Shown here: piece by piece, positions 35,601-43,064 of the stretch | Layout: each line of letters begins with the position of its first letter | Numbering within the stretch: the first letter of the stretch is position 1 | Assembly: GCA_949825045.1 (NCBI GenBank) | Contig: OX463818.1 | Location: 24,134,906 to 24,198,905, forward strand | Reading direction: 5' to 3' | Source: Argyresthia goedartella | Taxonomy: Eukaryota > Arthropoda > Insecta > Lepidoptera > Argyresthiidae | Length of the DNA stretch: 64,000 nt | Position numbers and translations under genes: made by a program | The notes under the pieces: model-generated | What the model saw: the letters and a program-made list of their open reading frames with translations, nothing else | Databases searched by the model: none | What the model was told of the DNA's origin: nothing

Positions 35601-38600
35601 AACATATACCTCTTCCACCACAGAAACACACAGTCTCTTGTTGGAAACTCACTTTCCCGGAAGTAGAACTATTCAAGAGATTGTGTGGCCGGAAGAGGTT
35701 CACCATGAAGCTGTCGACCACTTAGACATAACTAATAATATTATCACTGCTGACAAGGTAAGATGGGCCATTAATAGCTTTAAACCTTTTAAATCAGCAG
35801 GACCAGATGGAATCTTCCCAGCACTTCTACAGTGGGGTGGGGAACCCGTCATCAATATAATGGTCCGAACCATGAAAGCATGTCTTAGATTCGGATACGT
35901 TCCCAAAAGGTGGAGAGTAGTAAACGTAATTTTCATACCGAAGCCAGGAAGGAGCGACTACACTAACGCTAAATCTTTCAGGCCGATTAGTCTCACCTCG
36001 TTCTTGCTTAAAACTCTCGAACGTTTGTGCGAGAGACACCTGAGAGATGGAGCGTTAAAACATATACCCTTACACAAGAATCAGCATGCATATAGTTTGG
36101 GTAAGTCTACTGAATCGGCTCTCCATGCAGTTGTATCCACTATTGAAGAGGCGATTCAAAACAAATGCATCTGTCTTGGAACTTTTATTGATATAGAAGG
36201 TGCCTTTGACAAGACGCAGTATAGCAGTATAAGTGCATCTCTAACAAGGCATGGGGTGTCAACAGCTGTAAACAACTGGGTCACAAACATGCTTAACAAA
36301 CGTATCGTGCGTCTAGCTGGAGAGTCCCTATCGGCGGAGGTAGTGCGGGGATGCCCGCAGGGAGGAGTGCTCTCCCCGCTTCTGTGGAATCTGGTCAATA
36401 ACGACCTGATTACCAAGCTTAACGCTAATGGATACTACACCGTAGGATACGCCGACGATTTGGTAATCCTCATCACAGGTAAATTTGCGGGCACAGTATG
36501 CAACTTTAAACAAACAGCTCTTCGCATCGTGGAGCGCTGGTGTTTAGAATATGACCTGGCGGTTAACCCAACAAAAACGGTAATGGTCATGTTCACTAAC
36601 AATAGGGCTCTTGGTAGGTATACCCTACCTAAGCTCTTTGGAACGGAACTCCAGCTAGCAACTGAGGTGAAGTACCTGGGCATAACCTTGGACAGCAAGC
36701 TCAACTGGAGTAGCCACATCGACAACAAACTAAAGAAGGCGAGTATTGCTTTCTGGCAGTGTCGGAGAATGGTGGGGAAAAAGTGGGGACTTTCTCCCAA
36801 CATCATTCTTTGGCTGTACGTAACGGTGATCCGTCCTCTTGTCTGCTACGGAGCTGTGGTGTGGTGGACCAGGACCAAACTAACCACAATGGTAAGCAAA
36901 CTCCAAAGCTTCCAAAGGCTGGCCTGCATGGCTATCACAGGTAGTATGAGAACTACTCCAACAGCAGCAATGGAGGCCATGCTGTGTCTTCCGCCACTCC
37001 AGCTATATATTAAGCAGGAGGCCGCGTCATCTGCGGTGAGACTCAACACCTTAGGACTTTGGAGGAAAAACAGGACCTCACACACCGCCATCCTAGGGGA
37101 AGTTTACAAAAAATTTCCCATCTCTATGGCTTGCAGTGACAGAATCCCTAAACAATTTGTTTTTGACAAAAAATACAATATACAGTTACATGAAGACCAT
37201 CGGGTTGAGGGGCTCGACGTTAAAGAGCTCAGAATTTTTACCGATGGTTCAAAAACTGAAGCAGGCACTGGTTCAGGCACCTTCTCGGAGGACCTAAACA
37301 TCAAGATAGCCATTCCACTGGGTGCCCATAATACTGTCTTTCAAGCTGAATGCATGGGCATCATCTCGGCCGCTAATGCCATAGCATCGAGAAAGGTAAG
37401 AGATTCCTCCATTCGAATCCTCTCGGATAGCATGGCCGTCCTACAAGCCCTAAATAGCAACACTATTAACTCAGGGCTAATCTACGAGTGTCACAAACGA
37501 CTAATGGAGGTATGTCAACACAACCGCGTAATCCTTCAATGGATAAAAGGACACAGCGGATCAAGAGGTAACGATGCAGCGGATGAGTTGGCGCGTAAAG
37601 GATCTAGCTTGACAGCGTATGGTCCCGAACCTATCATCCCTCTTCCCTTCAAGATGGTACGCTCATTTCTGAGAGAGTCGACCAGGAATGATCATGCCAC
37701 TCTTTGGACAAACCATGAGGAGTGCAGGCAGGCTAAGCTGGCCTTGCCGTCCCCTAGCGCTAGGCTGGCTAAGACCTTGCTTCGACTTAGTAGGCCGCGC
37801 ATGCGACTGGTAACTGCAGCACTTACTGGCCATGGTTTCTTTAACAAACATCTATATGTCCTAGGTGTTACCGACAGCCCCCTTTGCAGAGCCTGCTTGG
37901 AGGCAGAAGAAACGGCTGCTCACGTCCTCATGGAGTGCACAGGAGTAGCGGACTACAGGGCTAAACACCTCGGTCAATCGAGGGACCTTCCAGGGATAGT
38001 CGGTAACGTAAAGGGCCTACTGGCGTTCCTGGAGGAGTTGGGTTGGCTCGAATGATGTCGCATTCCCACCCACACGCAAAATAGGCGCTTTCGTCGTCGA
38101 GTTGCGGAAACCAGCCCGTCTTACAATTGACAATTGACAATCCCTACGATCTTTCCACGCATTAAAAATATGTTTAACTAACATGACTCCAGCATCTGTT
38201 GTCGACCGCCCTTTTGTAAATCCATGGATAATTTGATGTGCATTAAAGTGCGCCAGCAACTGACCCAATATAATCTTCTCAAATATTTTACTTAATACGG
38301 GTAGAACCGAGACTGGTCTGAAATTTGTGGTGTCACTCCTATCGCCGCTTTTAAATAAAGGTAATAGCCTGCAGTGTTTCATGAGATCAGGAAAAGTTTC
38401 TCATCTACATTTTTATTGAAGATTTTAGCTAAATGTGGGGCAAGTTCGTCTATCACCGAGCTAATAATTTTTACTGACATGCCACAGAGATCCTCGGATT
38501 TTTTCAAATTTAACAACTTAAATGCTTTAATTATGCCATAGGGCTCAATATATGGGAATGAGAAATCTTGATTGCACTTTTGAACATTGTCTTTTAAAAA

Positions 38601-41600
38601 TGATGATAAGCAAGATCCGGAGATCCGGGGATTAATAGCACTGCATAACAAAGACAGATGGTGCGTGAAACACAAACTCTCAATAAACCCAAAAAATAAT
38701 GAGATGGTATTATTCAAAAAAAATTATCAAACTCGGCAACTTCAATCTGCCTAAGCTCTTCAATAAAACACTAACCCTTACTAAGGAGGTTAAATACTTA
38801 GGCGTATGGATGACAGCAAAATAAGCTGGAACAAACAACTAGACGCAACTCTGAAGAAAGCCACCATATCACTTTTCCAATGCAGAAAGATGGTGGGCGA
38901 TAAATGGGGACCAGACCAATAGTCACATACAGCTGCTTAGTATGGTGGCAACGCACAATGCAAAGCACAACCGAAGCACAACTACAACAATTCCAGAGGA
39001 TGGCATGTGTAGCCAGCTTCGGAGGGGACACAACAGTGTATCAGACAGAAACACTCCCGGTTTCTGAAAGGAAAATTAGCTGTGACAAAAACACTAAATT
39101 ATTCCTTTAGGAATATAATCATAAATTCACGAATTACGTGACGAGACTGCCATGCAGTAATATAAAGTTACTAACTTAACACACTTAACCAAACACTTGA
39201 AAATTACAGGTGCAACAGACAGCTCCCTATGCAGGGGATGCATGGAATTGGCCGTGGAGTACATGCTGCTTGGATGCCCCTCCACCATTGAAACCAGGAC
39301 GGCAATCCCGGGTGAAACTACAACACCCTCGGAGCTCCTAGAACATCCAGGCCTCCTACTCCAGCTTACGCTGTTAGGAACATCAGACAAAGCACGGATG
39401 TGGCTACATCTAGGCTAGTATATTTTAGTTACTTTCATAGTGTGATGTCCTATGGTATCTTGTTGTGGGGGAAAGCAGCGGATATTCAAACTATTTTTAT
39501 TTTACAGAAAAGAGCTATTCGAGCAATTTGTAATTTAAAACGAACAGACTCCTTAAGAGAGCTTTTTAAAGAAATTGACATACTAACAGTAGCTAGTCAA
39601 TTTATTTTCGAAAATATAATGTATGTAGGCAAGAACCTTACAACATTTTCCAAACTTAGCGATAGCTGTAATGTTTACCTAAGAAATAATCACAGACAAT
39701 GTGCGCCCCGTTTTAGACTCGCGAAGGTTAGCAATTCTTTCAAGGGTCAGTGCATTCTCTACTACAATAAGATACCTCTGGAGATTTTGAAATTGCCATT
39801 TGAGCAATTTAAAAAGCATGTTAAAGCGACTTTGTCGAAAAAGGGATATTACAATGTTCAAGATTACTTAAATGACAGGACTGTATGGGGTTAATCTGGC
39901 TCAACACAGACCTTGCTGTTAATAATTTTGTAATTATTTATTCCCGCTTATTAAATAAAAAGAAATCATAATTGTATTAGTTAAGCACAACCTATTTTTA
40001 AAAGAGATCTAAAAATCAATCTGTGGGAGTTTCTACGCCCTTCTTCTCCCACAGTGGTCCAATGTAGAGAAGAGGCAAAAAATGACTTTAGCTAAGAATA
40101 TGTAAATATCTACAGTAATAAAGTACTTTTGAGTTTGAGTTTGCTTGTGCAGGAGTTGGGATGGCTGAATTAGAAGAGTGGGTGCAGGGGATATGCACAA
40201 AAACCCCGCTCAAGTGGGCCACATGCAGGAACTTTCACCCCCTGGAGAGAAGAGATCTAAAAATAAATCTTTGGGAGTTTCTTTGCCCTGCTTCTCCCAC
40301 AGTAGTCCAATGTAGAGAAGCGGCAAAAATTAAGTTTCCTCAGTATGGGTAAATAACTACAGTAATAGAGAAATTTTGACACCAGCCACTGAGTGTTAGT
40401 CAAAGATATATATATAACCAAGTTGGCAGACTGCCCTATGACATAGCATAGCAGGAAAATTATGGATGTGGGTTGCACAGGACCAACTTGAGTGGCATGT
40501 ACAGGAGGCCTATACTCAGCAGTGGGTTCCCCGCAGGCTGATGATGATTACTTATTATATCTCACCTCTAAGCCTTGGCGCACAAGGACCACAAAGCGTC
40601 GCCACAAGATGCTAAGTCGACAATAGACTGAGAACTTGTTTAAATATTTGAAGGCATTTAAATCCAATAAAAGATCTCACCTCAGGGTTGACAATATAGT
40701 CCTCAATCTGATTGATGGCCTCCTTGAAAGCTACCGTCTTGCATGATTTGATCAGCGTTTCCTTATACTCATGGTATGGCTTGATGTTGTTTTCTTCGAT
40801 CCAGGCGCTACAAGTAATATGAATAGTTCAGTAACAAAGAAATACTTCCATCAATTTTAGGTAAATCTAGTAAATGGCTAAACATGGGGACAGCTGTCCC
40901 TTCTAACCCATATGGGAAATGAAAAGGTACAACAATATGTTTGTTGTGTGAATTCCTTAGTAAGGGTGAGGCAGTCTTAACAATTAGGACAAATTCGCCG
41001 TAGAGCTGATTGTTTTAAATACTCTGGATTTGGGACTGGTTCTCTTTTGATAAACGGGAGATAGTAGCGTTGATTTATTTATTCCCTGTTAGTATCAACT
41101 TCCTGGAGTGCACATGATGCAGGTTGATGTTAGAATGTACAAAGGCAAGCTTATCCCCAATAAGTAATTTCCTGCAACTGTGCCAAATATACCCTAAGTA
41201 AATAGATTAAATATGAACAAAGCTGCCAGTGTTCTCAGGTAAGTCCTAGTAGTTAAATTCTACTATGTGGGGATGACCTATTTGAATGCCCTTTGCAATA
41301 TTCATAATTAGATACTCACTAGTTGTTTGTGCCAAAGAAGTAAATACATTGAGTGTTGATAGCTTTCTTGGGCTGCTTTAGCTCAGCGGTAGGAACGGCA
41401 ACCTGAAATCCAATATAATTCTATGAGATTACCTACTTTATAAACTACAATGCAAGAAGATTACAGTACTCTGCAAGAAGATTAAAGATTCTGATATGAG
41501 GCTACAGTATGACGAGCAGGATGTGGTGAGGGGGGAAGATAATAAGATATCCGCTGCAGTGACATATGGTATCTATTAGAATGGACAGACAATTGGATGA

Positions 41601-42295
41601 TTTTGTCAATGTGGCTGACAAGTCAGCTCTGTATGCTTCTTTTAAATGAAACTACTTGAATTATCAAGTAGTTGTGCGGAACCAGCGAAAAAATGTGTAA
41701 TTATTTTTTCCCTTGGCACCCCCATATCTACACAACAATAAGTAAATTCCTTTAGGAGAACCTAACATGAGCTCTGTACTGTTATAATGATGTTGACAAA
41801 AGATGTTGGAAAAAAGAGGATAGAAACTGTTGAGGATCCGCTCCCTTATCGACACTCTGCAGGCAAAGCCTTCCCTCTTACAGGTGAAAGGTGCCTAAGG
41901 GTAATTTGCATGTACTGAATCCACTGAGTTTGTGTTTGTTTACAATGCCCTGGTGATGCGGTGACGTAGCTTACACCTCTAGATATCTATTTCCTGGTAA
42001 TTTTCCCGCCAATTTACCAGCCTTGATCTGTCAAGCATCAGAAACTTACGAGCCTATTGGCAGTCGGCTTTTAGCAACAGTTTCTGTTATGATAAGGTTT
42101 ACTACTTTTAGAAAATAAATGAGAATCAGGGCTACTCACACGGCCAGGCCAGGGGCTGAAGCCCTTCATCTTAGCCCTGAAACAAACAACAAACATTGTA
42201 TGGAATGTTTTGCGCAGTGATACGATCTACAGCGACGATCTACATGTTCTAAGTACATACCAAACTAAGTCTCCAAGTTTCAATTCGATAGCCAT
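29461..42295 (-). CDS. GLYR1: GLYR1/NPAC (PWWP + dehydrogenase-like nucleosome factor), 3' part not found
   Basis: Exons on the minus strand: 42295-42261, 42176-42140, 41402-41320, 40807-40681, 31363-31208, 30487-30281 and 29634-29461, 273 codons so far. All junctions are GT-AG and in phase. Residues 1-90 form a PWWP domain (LGDLVWAKMKGFSPWPGRV, IYFFGTNNYAWI, IKPYHEYK), which binds methylated-histone nucleosomes. An acidic then lysine/serine-rich linker (KKKSSTPK, APKKKTKTAS) follows. The last exon enters the NAD-binding Rossmann fold with FGFLGLGIMGSGIVKNL and VVLWNRTAAK. GLYR1 (Drosophila Ndf, CG4747) destabilises nucleosomes ahead of RNA polymerase II and works with LSD2/KDM1B in mammals. 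The remaining roughly 230-280 residues of the dehydrogenase domain were not found below 29461. They may lie outside the window, or the locus may be broken. The 9.3-kb intron 4 holds most of the nested LINEs. Confidence 0.92.
30281..30487 (-). CDS. GLYR1: GLYR1 exon 6 (basic linker)
   Basis: 69 codons, phase 0. The acceptor ATTTATAG/ATACGC was chosen over an internal AG because it has the better pyrimidine tract. Donor CCG/GTGAGT. Encodes VKSVKRSSSTSAKSSAPKKK and a Ser-rich segment, a probable nuclear localisation region. Confidence 0.85.
30585..30875 (+). mobile_element. Dispersed CCAAGTGCGAG-type repeat, diverged copy
   Basis: AAAAACGGTCAAGTGCGAGT at the start, then TGAAATTTTCAACTGTCTAC and a GGACAGCC / CCGTCTGTCACC end, the same order as in the family. 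It lies in GLYR1 intron 5. Confidence 0.65.
30878..30912. repeat. Perfect hairpin, 13-bp arms
   Basis: CAAGAATTCGTGT at 30878-30890 is the exact inverse of 30900-30912, with a 9-nt loop. It lies in GLYR1 intron 5. Confidence 0.85.
31208..31363 (-). CDS. GLYR1: GLYR1 exon 5 (acidic linker)
   Basis: 52 codons, phase 0, acceptor CCCCATGCAG and donor AAG/GTGAGA. Encodes KFGDLDGPTTNPEEEFDKLK and further acidic residues, ending KKKSSTPK. Confidence 0.92.
31430..31650 (+). pseudogene. LINE C-terminal fragment, RTE-like
   Basis: A WRWILGHALQHG-like reading followed by TRQAN and, in another frame, SWPETVEV-GKWKVVV resembles the GH-x-LR ... RW end of RTE-group reverse transcriptases. It is short and frame-shifted, so the family is uncertain. 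Confidence 0.35.
31651..31702 (+). repeat. Dispersed 45-nt motif, copy 7
   Basis: TTTTAAATTTTATTAAAATC, GCATTGAGGTTCTAAATCGC, then GAGGTCTCGG. Same layout as 3136-3190. Confidence 0.5.
32063..32240 (+). mobile_element. SINE-A, near-complete
   Basis: tRNA-like head CTCTGTAGCGCTGCGGTTGT, degenerate B box near CGCGTTCGTTGCCC, then the GTCTTGGGATGTTTATAAAT and GTCGCTGTTTCTGG body, ending GCCAGAAGCAATGTGAG. The middle (CCCACGACACGG) is deleted compared with 56796-56985. Confidence 0.8.
32694..32749. repeat. Perfect hairpin, 26-bp arms
   Basis: 32694-32719 is the exact inverse of 32724-32749, with loop TCAG. It is the longest perfect short hairpin in the window. Confidence 0.95.
33040..33127 (+). 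repeat. Minisatellite, about four units of 21-30 bp
   Basis: Tandem units built on TCATTACTAAATACTCAATG with variable TTCCCC / TTCTC linkers. It lies just beside the 3' end of the RTE fragment. Confidence 0.75.
33130..34068 (-). pseudogene. RTE-group LINE reverse transcriptase fragment
   Basis: Minus strand from 34065: RTERGVRQGCILSPKLFNLY, then the catalytic box as YEDDTTVLAS (normally YADD), LKINQPKTKIM, VYLGSML, RRIGMAKSAM and NGAETWYLK. A frameshift after about 33466 leads to GRAPTRWSDQI near 33240 and the end. The fingers and endonuclease are missing. The Ala-to-Glu change in the catalytic box and the frameshift make it inactive. It lies in GLYR1 intron 4. Confidence 0.85.
34205..34518 (+). 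pseudogene. CR1-like LINE, 3' end, copy A4
   Basis: It starts at RLAKV-like residues (AGACTCGCGAAGGTTAGC), runs through the YNKIL-EILK block and RLND-GTIC-G, then 3' UTR with AAAGAGATCTCAAAATCAAT. It is cut at 34518, where the minus-strand copy A5 ends. Confidence 0.75.
34523..35088 (-). pseudogene. CR1-like LINE reverse transcriptase, copy A5, downstream part
   Basis: Minus strand: AIGAFCDLSKAFDCVDHETL, MGVPQGSTLGPFLFLVYVND, catalytic box FADNTHF (second Asp changed to Asn), then after a frameshift DWFTANNLLLNKKKTKCIKF and VFLGITIDAKLQWDPHIVKL. It is the continuation of 38140-38720, separated from it by the RNase-H LINE insertion. The left target duplication ATCCCTATGATCT is at 35076-35088. 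Confidence 0.88.
35089..38055 (+). CDS. LINE ORF2: reverse transcriptase + RNase H + C-terminal Cys/His motif
   Basis: 988 codons open to a TGA at 38053-38055; the first ATG is at 35365. The reverse transcriptase runs from about residue 180 to 480. It has SAGPDGIFPALL, FRPISLTSFLLKTLERL, GCPQGGVLSPLLWN and an intact catalytic YADD at about 454-457. The RNase H domain is at about 713-840 with all four acidic positions (TDGS, QAEC, LSDS, NDAAD) and WIKGHSGSRGNDAADELARK. A CRACLEAEETAAHVLMEC motif near 933 may bind zinc. It would copy the element RNA at a nicked target and remove the RNA strand. The 5' end of the ORF and the endonuclease are missing, so it cannot transpose alone. RNase H places it in the I/LOA group rather than CR1 or RTE. 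Confidence 0.92.
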   Translation, partial: RWIRFEINAAFSPTVPKRNPRKTDRTRYRAILGERLAWAETLPDPEGPEQIEQQVTDFTNTSIDCYHSTCPLSTPAPTNIKGQPWWGPDLDRMRAKIRRLLNRAMNTSADEDWDNYKDAKSKYKKRLWFKSSNSWRKFCSDIETVDQANRVRQILAQQGNSTLGSLKKPDGTYTSSTTETHSLLLETHFPGSRTIQEIVWPEEVHHEAVDHLDITNNIITADKVRWAINSFKPFKSAGPDGIFPALLQWGGEPVINIMVRTMKACLRFGYVPKRWRVVNVIFIPKPGRSDYTNAKSFRPISLTSFLLKTLERLCERHLRDGALKHIPLHKNQHAYSLGKSTESALHAVVSTIEEAIQNKCICLGTFIDIEGAFDKTQYSSISASLTRHGVSTAVNNWVTNMLNKRIVRLAGESLSAEVVRGCPQGGVLSPLLWNLVNNDLITKLNANGYYTVGYADDLVILITGKFAGTVCNFKQTALRIVERWCLEYDLAVNPTKTVMVMFTNNRALGRYTLPKLFGTELQLATEVKYLGITLDSKLNWSSHIDNKLKKASIAFWQCRRMVGKKWGLSPNIILWLYVTVIRPLVCYGAVVWWTRTKLTTMVSKLQSFQRLACMAITGSMRTTPTAAMEAMLCLPPLQLYIKQEAASSAVRLNTLGLWRKNRTSHTAILGEVYKKFPISMACSDRIPKQFVFDKKYNIQLHEDHRVEGLDVKELRIFTDGSKTEAGTGSGTFSEDLNIKIAIPLGAHNTVFQAECMGIISAANAIASRKVRDSSIRILSDSMAVLQALNSNTINSGLIYECHKRLMEVCQHNRVILQWIKGHSGSRGNDAADELARKGSSLTAYGPEPIIPLPFKMVRSFLRESTRNDHATLWTNHEECRQAKLALPSPSARLAKTLLRLSRPRMRLVTAALTGHGFFNKHLYVLGVTDSPLCRACLEAEETAAHVLMECTGVADYRAKHLGQSRDLPGIVGNVKGLLAFLEELGWLE
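35089..38139 (+). mobile_element. RNase-H-bearing LINE (I/LOA-type), 5'-truncated, inserted in CR1-like A5
   Basis: The element body runs from the last residues of the endonuclease domain (RWIRFEI at 35089) to a short CAATTGA tandem tail at 38123-38139. It is flanked by ATCCCTATGATCT (35076-35088) and ATCCCTACGATCT (38140-38152), a 13-bp target duplication with one difference. Low divergence of the duplication and an uninterrupted 989-codon frame point to a fairly recent insertion. Confidence 0.88.
38140..38720 (-). pseudogene. CR1-like LINE reverse transcriptase, copy A5, upstream part
   Basis: Minus strand from about 38717: IKAFKLLNLKKSEDLCGMSV, then after a frameshift LPLFKSGDRSDTTNFRPVSV, FEKIILGQLLAHF, FTKGRSTTDAGVMLVKHIFN, stopping at AWKDRRD. 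The next expected residues (AIGAFCDLSKAF) appear at 35070, on the far side of the inserted LINE. Confidence 0.88.
38720..39370 (+). pseudogene. Second RNase-H-type LINE, internally deleted
   Basis: FNLPKLFNKTLTLTKEVKYL, ATISLFQCRKMVGDKWG and CLVWWQ-TMQSTTEAQLQQFQ align with the thumb region of the LINE at 35089-38055. A deletion then jumps to ITGATDSSLCRGCMELAVEY near 39200, the C-terminal Cys motif. A GGAAAATTAGCTGTGACAA segment at 39070-39088 also occurs in the repeat at 28198-28217. Its 3' end may resume at 40150 after CR1-like copy A6 (GGAGTTGGGATGGCTGAA). Confidence 0.75.
39371..40142 (+). pseudogene. CR1-like LINE, 3' end with complete 3' UTR, copy A6
   Basis: It begins IRQSTDVATSRLVYFSYFHS at about 39384 and stays open for about 165 codons: SYGILLWGKAADI, FILQKRAIRAICNL, FKGQCILYYNKIPLEILKLP and YYNVQDYLNDRTVWG, with stop at 39892-39894. 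The 3' UTR contains the stem GTGGGAG...CTCCCAC (40023-40060) and GGTCCAATGTAGAGAAGAGG, then a TTTGAG tandem tail. GCTTACGCTG at 39364 and GCTTGTGCAG at 40143 may be a diverged target duplication. Confidence 0.85.
40250..40382 (+). mobile_element. CR1-like LINE 3' tail, second copy
   Basis: AAGAGATCTAAAAATAAATC, the TTTGGGAGTTTC...CTTCTCCCACAG stem and GTCCAATGTAGAGAAGCGGC repeat the 3' UTR of A6. It has no coding part. The bases 40143-40250 between them look like the 3' end of the RNase-H LINE at 38720. Confidence 0.7.
40475..40560 (+). mobile_element. RTE-group LINE 3' end
   Basis: GGCCTATACTCAGCAGTGGG followed by GGCTGATGATGATTA is the typical RTE terminal block. It lies in GLYR1 intron 4, just before exon 4. 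Confidence 0.65.
40681..40807 (-). CDS. GLYR1: GLYR1 exon 4 (end of PWWP domain)
   Basis: Completes the split Tyr codon and gives AWIEENNIKPYHEYKETL and FKEAINQIEDYIVNPE. Acceptor TTACTTGTAG, donor GAG/GTGAGA. Confidence 0.95.
41320..41402 (-). CDS. GLYR1: GLYR1 exon 3 (PWWP core)
   Basis: VAVPTAELKQPKKAINTQCI then YFFGTNN and a split Tyr codon. Acceptor GGATTTCAG, donor ACTA/GTGAGT. Confidence 0.95.
41650..41673. repeat. Perfect hairpin, 10-bp arms
   Basis: AACTACTTGA at 41650-41659 pairs with TCAAGTAGTT at 41664-41673. It lies in GLYR1 intron 2; the rest of 41403-42139 shows no other feature. Confidence 0.6.
42140..42176 (-). CDS. GLYR1: GLYR1 exon 2 (PWWP motif micro-exon)
   Basis: 37 nt encoding AKMKGFSPWPGR, which contains the SPWP form of the PWWP motif. 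Acceptor TTGTTTCAG, donor CGT/GTGAGT. Confidence 0.95.
42261..42295 (-). CDS. GLYR1: GLYR1 exon 1 with start codon
   Basis: ATG at 42295-42293 begins MAIELKLGDLVW, split at the Trp codon, donor TTTG/GTATGT. PWWP proteins of this type begin with the domain, which supports the start. Confidence 0.93.
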
Positions 42296-42972
42296 ATTCC
42301 ACAGGCACTTCTCACGGATCTCTGGGACGAACTAAAGCAAAATTCAAAACGAAGCGCAAACCAAGCAAAAAAAAATATCGTCTTCCGCGGAGTTCCGCGT
42401 CGGTCGCGGTCGGTCGTCTCGTCTCAACTTCTCTTCTTGTCTATGGTGCCGGCCGGCAGTCGATGTCATGCTGTCTGTCTAGTGTCAAAAAGCGCTAACC
42501 GGAAGCGAGAATAGCATGGTCTGTGATTGGGGGTGGACAAACTATGGCCGTACAAAAAAGTGAAGTTAATAGTTCCGCTACCCGACACTAGATGGCGCGG
42601 TACACATATAACTGCTGTCATCCTCATGATTTTTTTTATTCAGTTTGTCTGTGATATGATATCTGAAAAAAATAAAAAACATTTATGGTTTTCATTCATT
42701 CATCTAATCATCTTTGGCATCAGCCGAGGGCCCTGAGCAGAGCCGTAAAAATAGAAAAAAAATATCTTTGGCAAATCCCTACAAATGTAGGGAATCTGTC
42801 AAATACATACAAAACTAATATCTCGTTGGAACATTTTTGTATTAGTTCCCTTTGTAATATACCTTTTCTCTATTATTTTTACTGTCTCACCCTAAATAGT
42901 TGTAGCTCTAACTAAAATATTTAACGTGAGTTATTTAAAGTGCCAAATTGATGTCTCGCTCTCAACGGTATT
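42296..42972. promoter_or_regulatory. Divergent promoter region, GLYR1 (-) and SLAIN-like gene (+)
   Basis: 677 bp separate the two start codons. The GLYR1 side (42370-42510) is CpG-rich with GGTCGCGGTCGGTCG and an ETS-type ACCGGAAG at about 42497. CACTAGATGGCGCGGTAC at about 42587-42604 resembles insect CTCF sites. No TATA box is evident. Transcription starts are not located. Confidence 0.5.
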
Positions 42973-43064
42973 ATGAATCAGGCTAACCAAAATATAAACA
43001 AAGATATGATTGATTGTGATCTGATAGACGTGGATACCTTGGATTTCTCGGACGATCAGACATG
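42973..43064 (+). CDS. SLAIN-like gene exon 1
   Basis: ATG followed by NQANQNINKDMIDCDLIDVD and TLDFSDDQT, split at Trp, donor ATG/GTACGT. Upstream frames contain stops. Confidence 0.85.
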
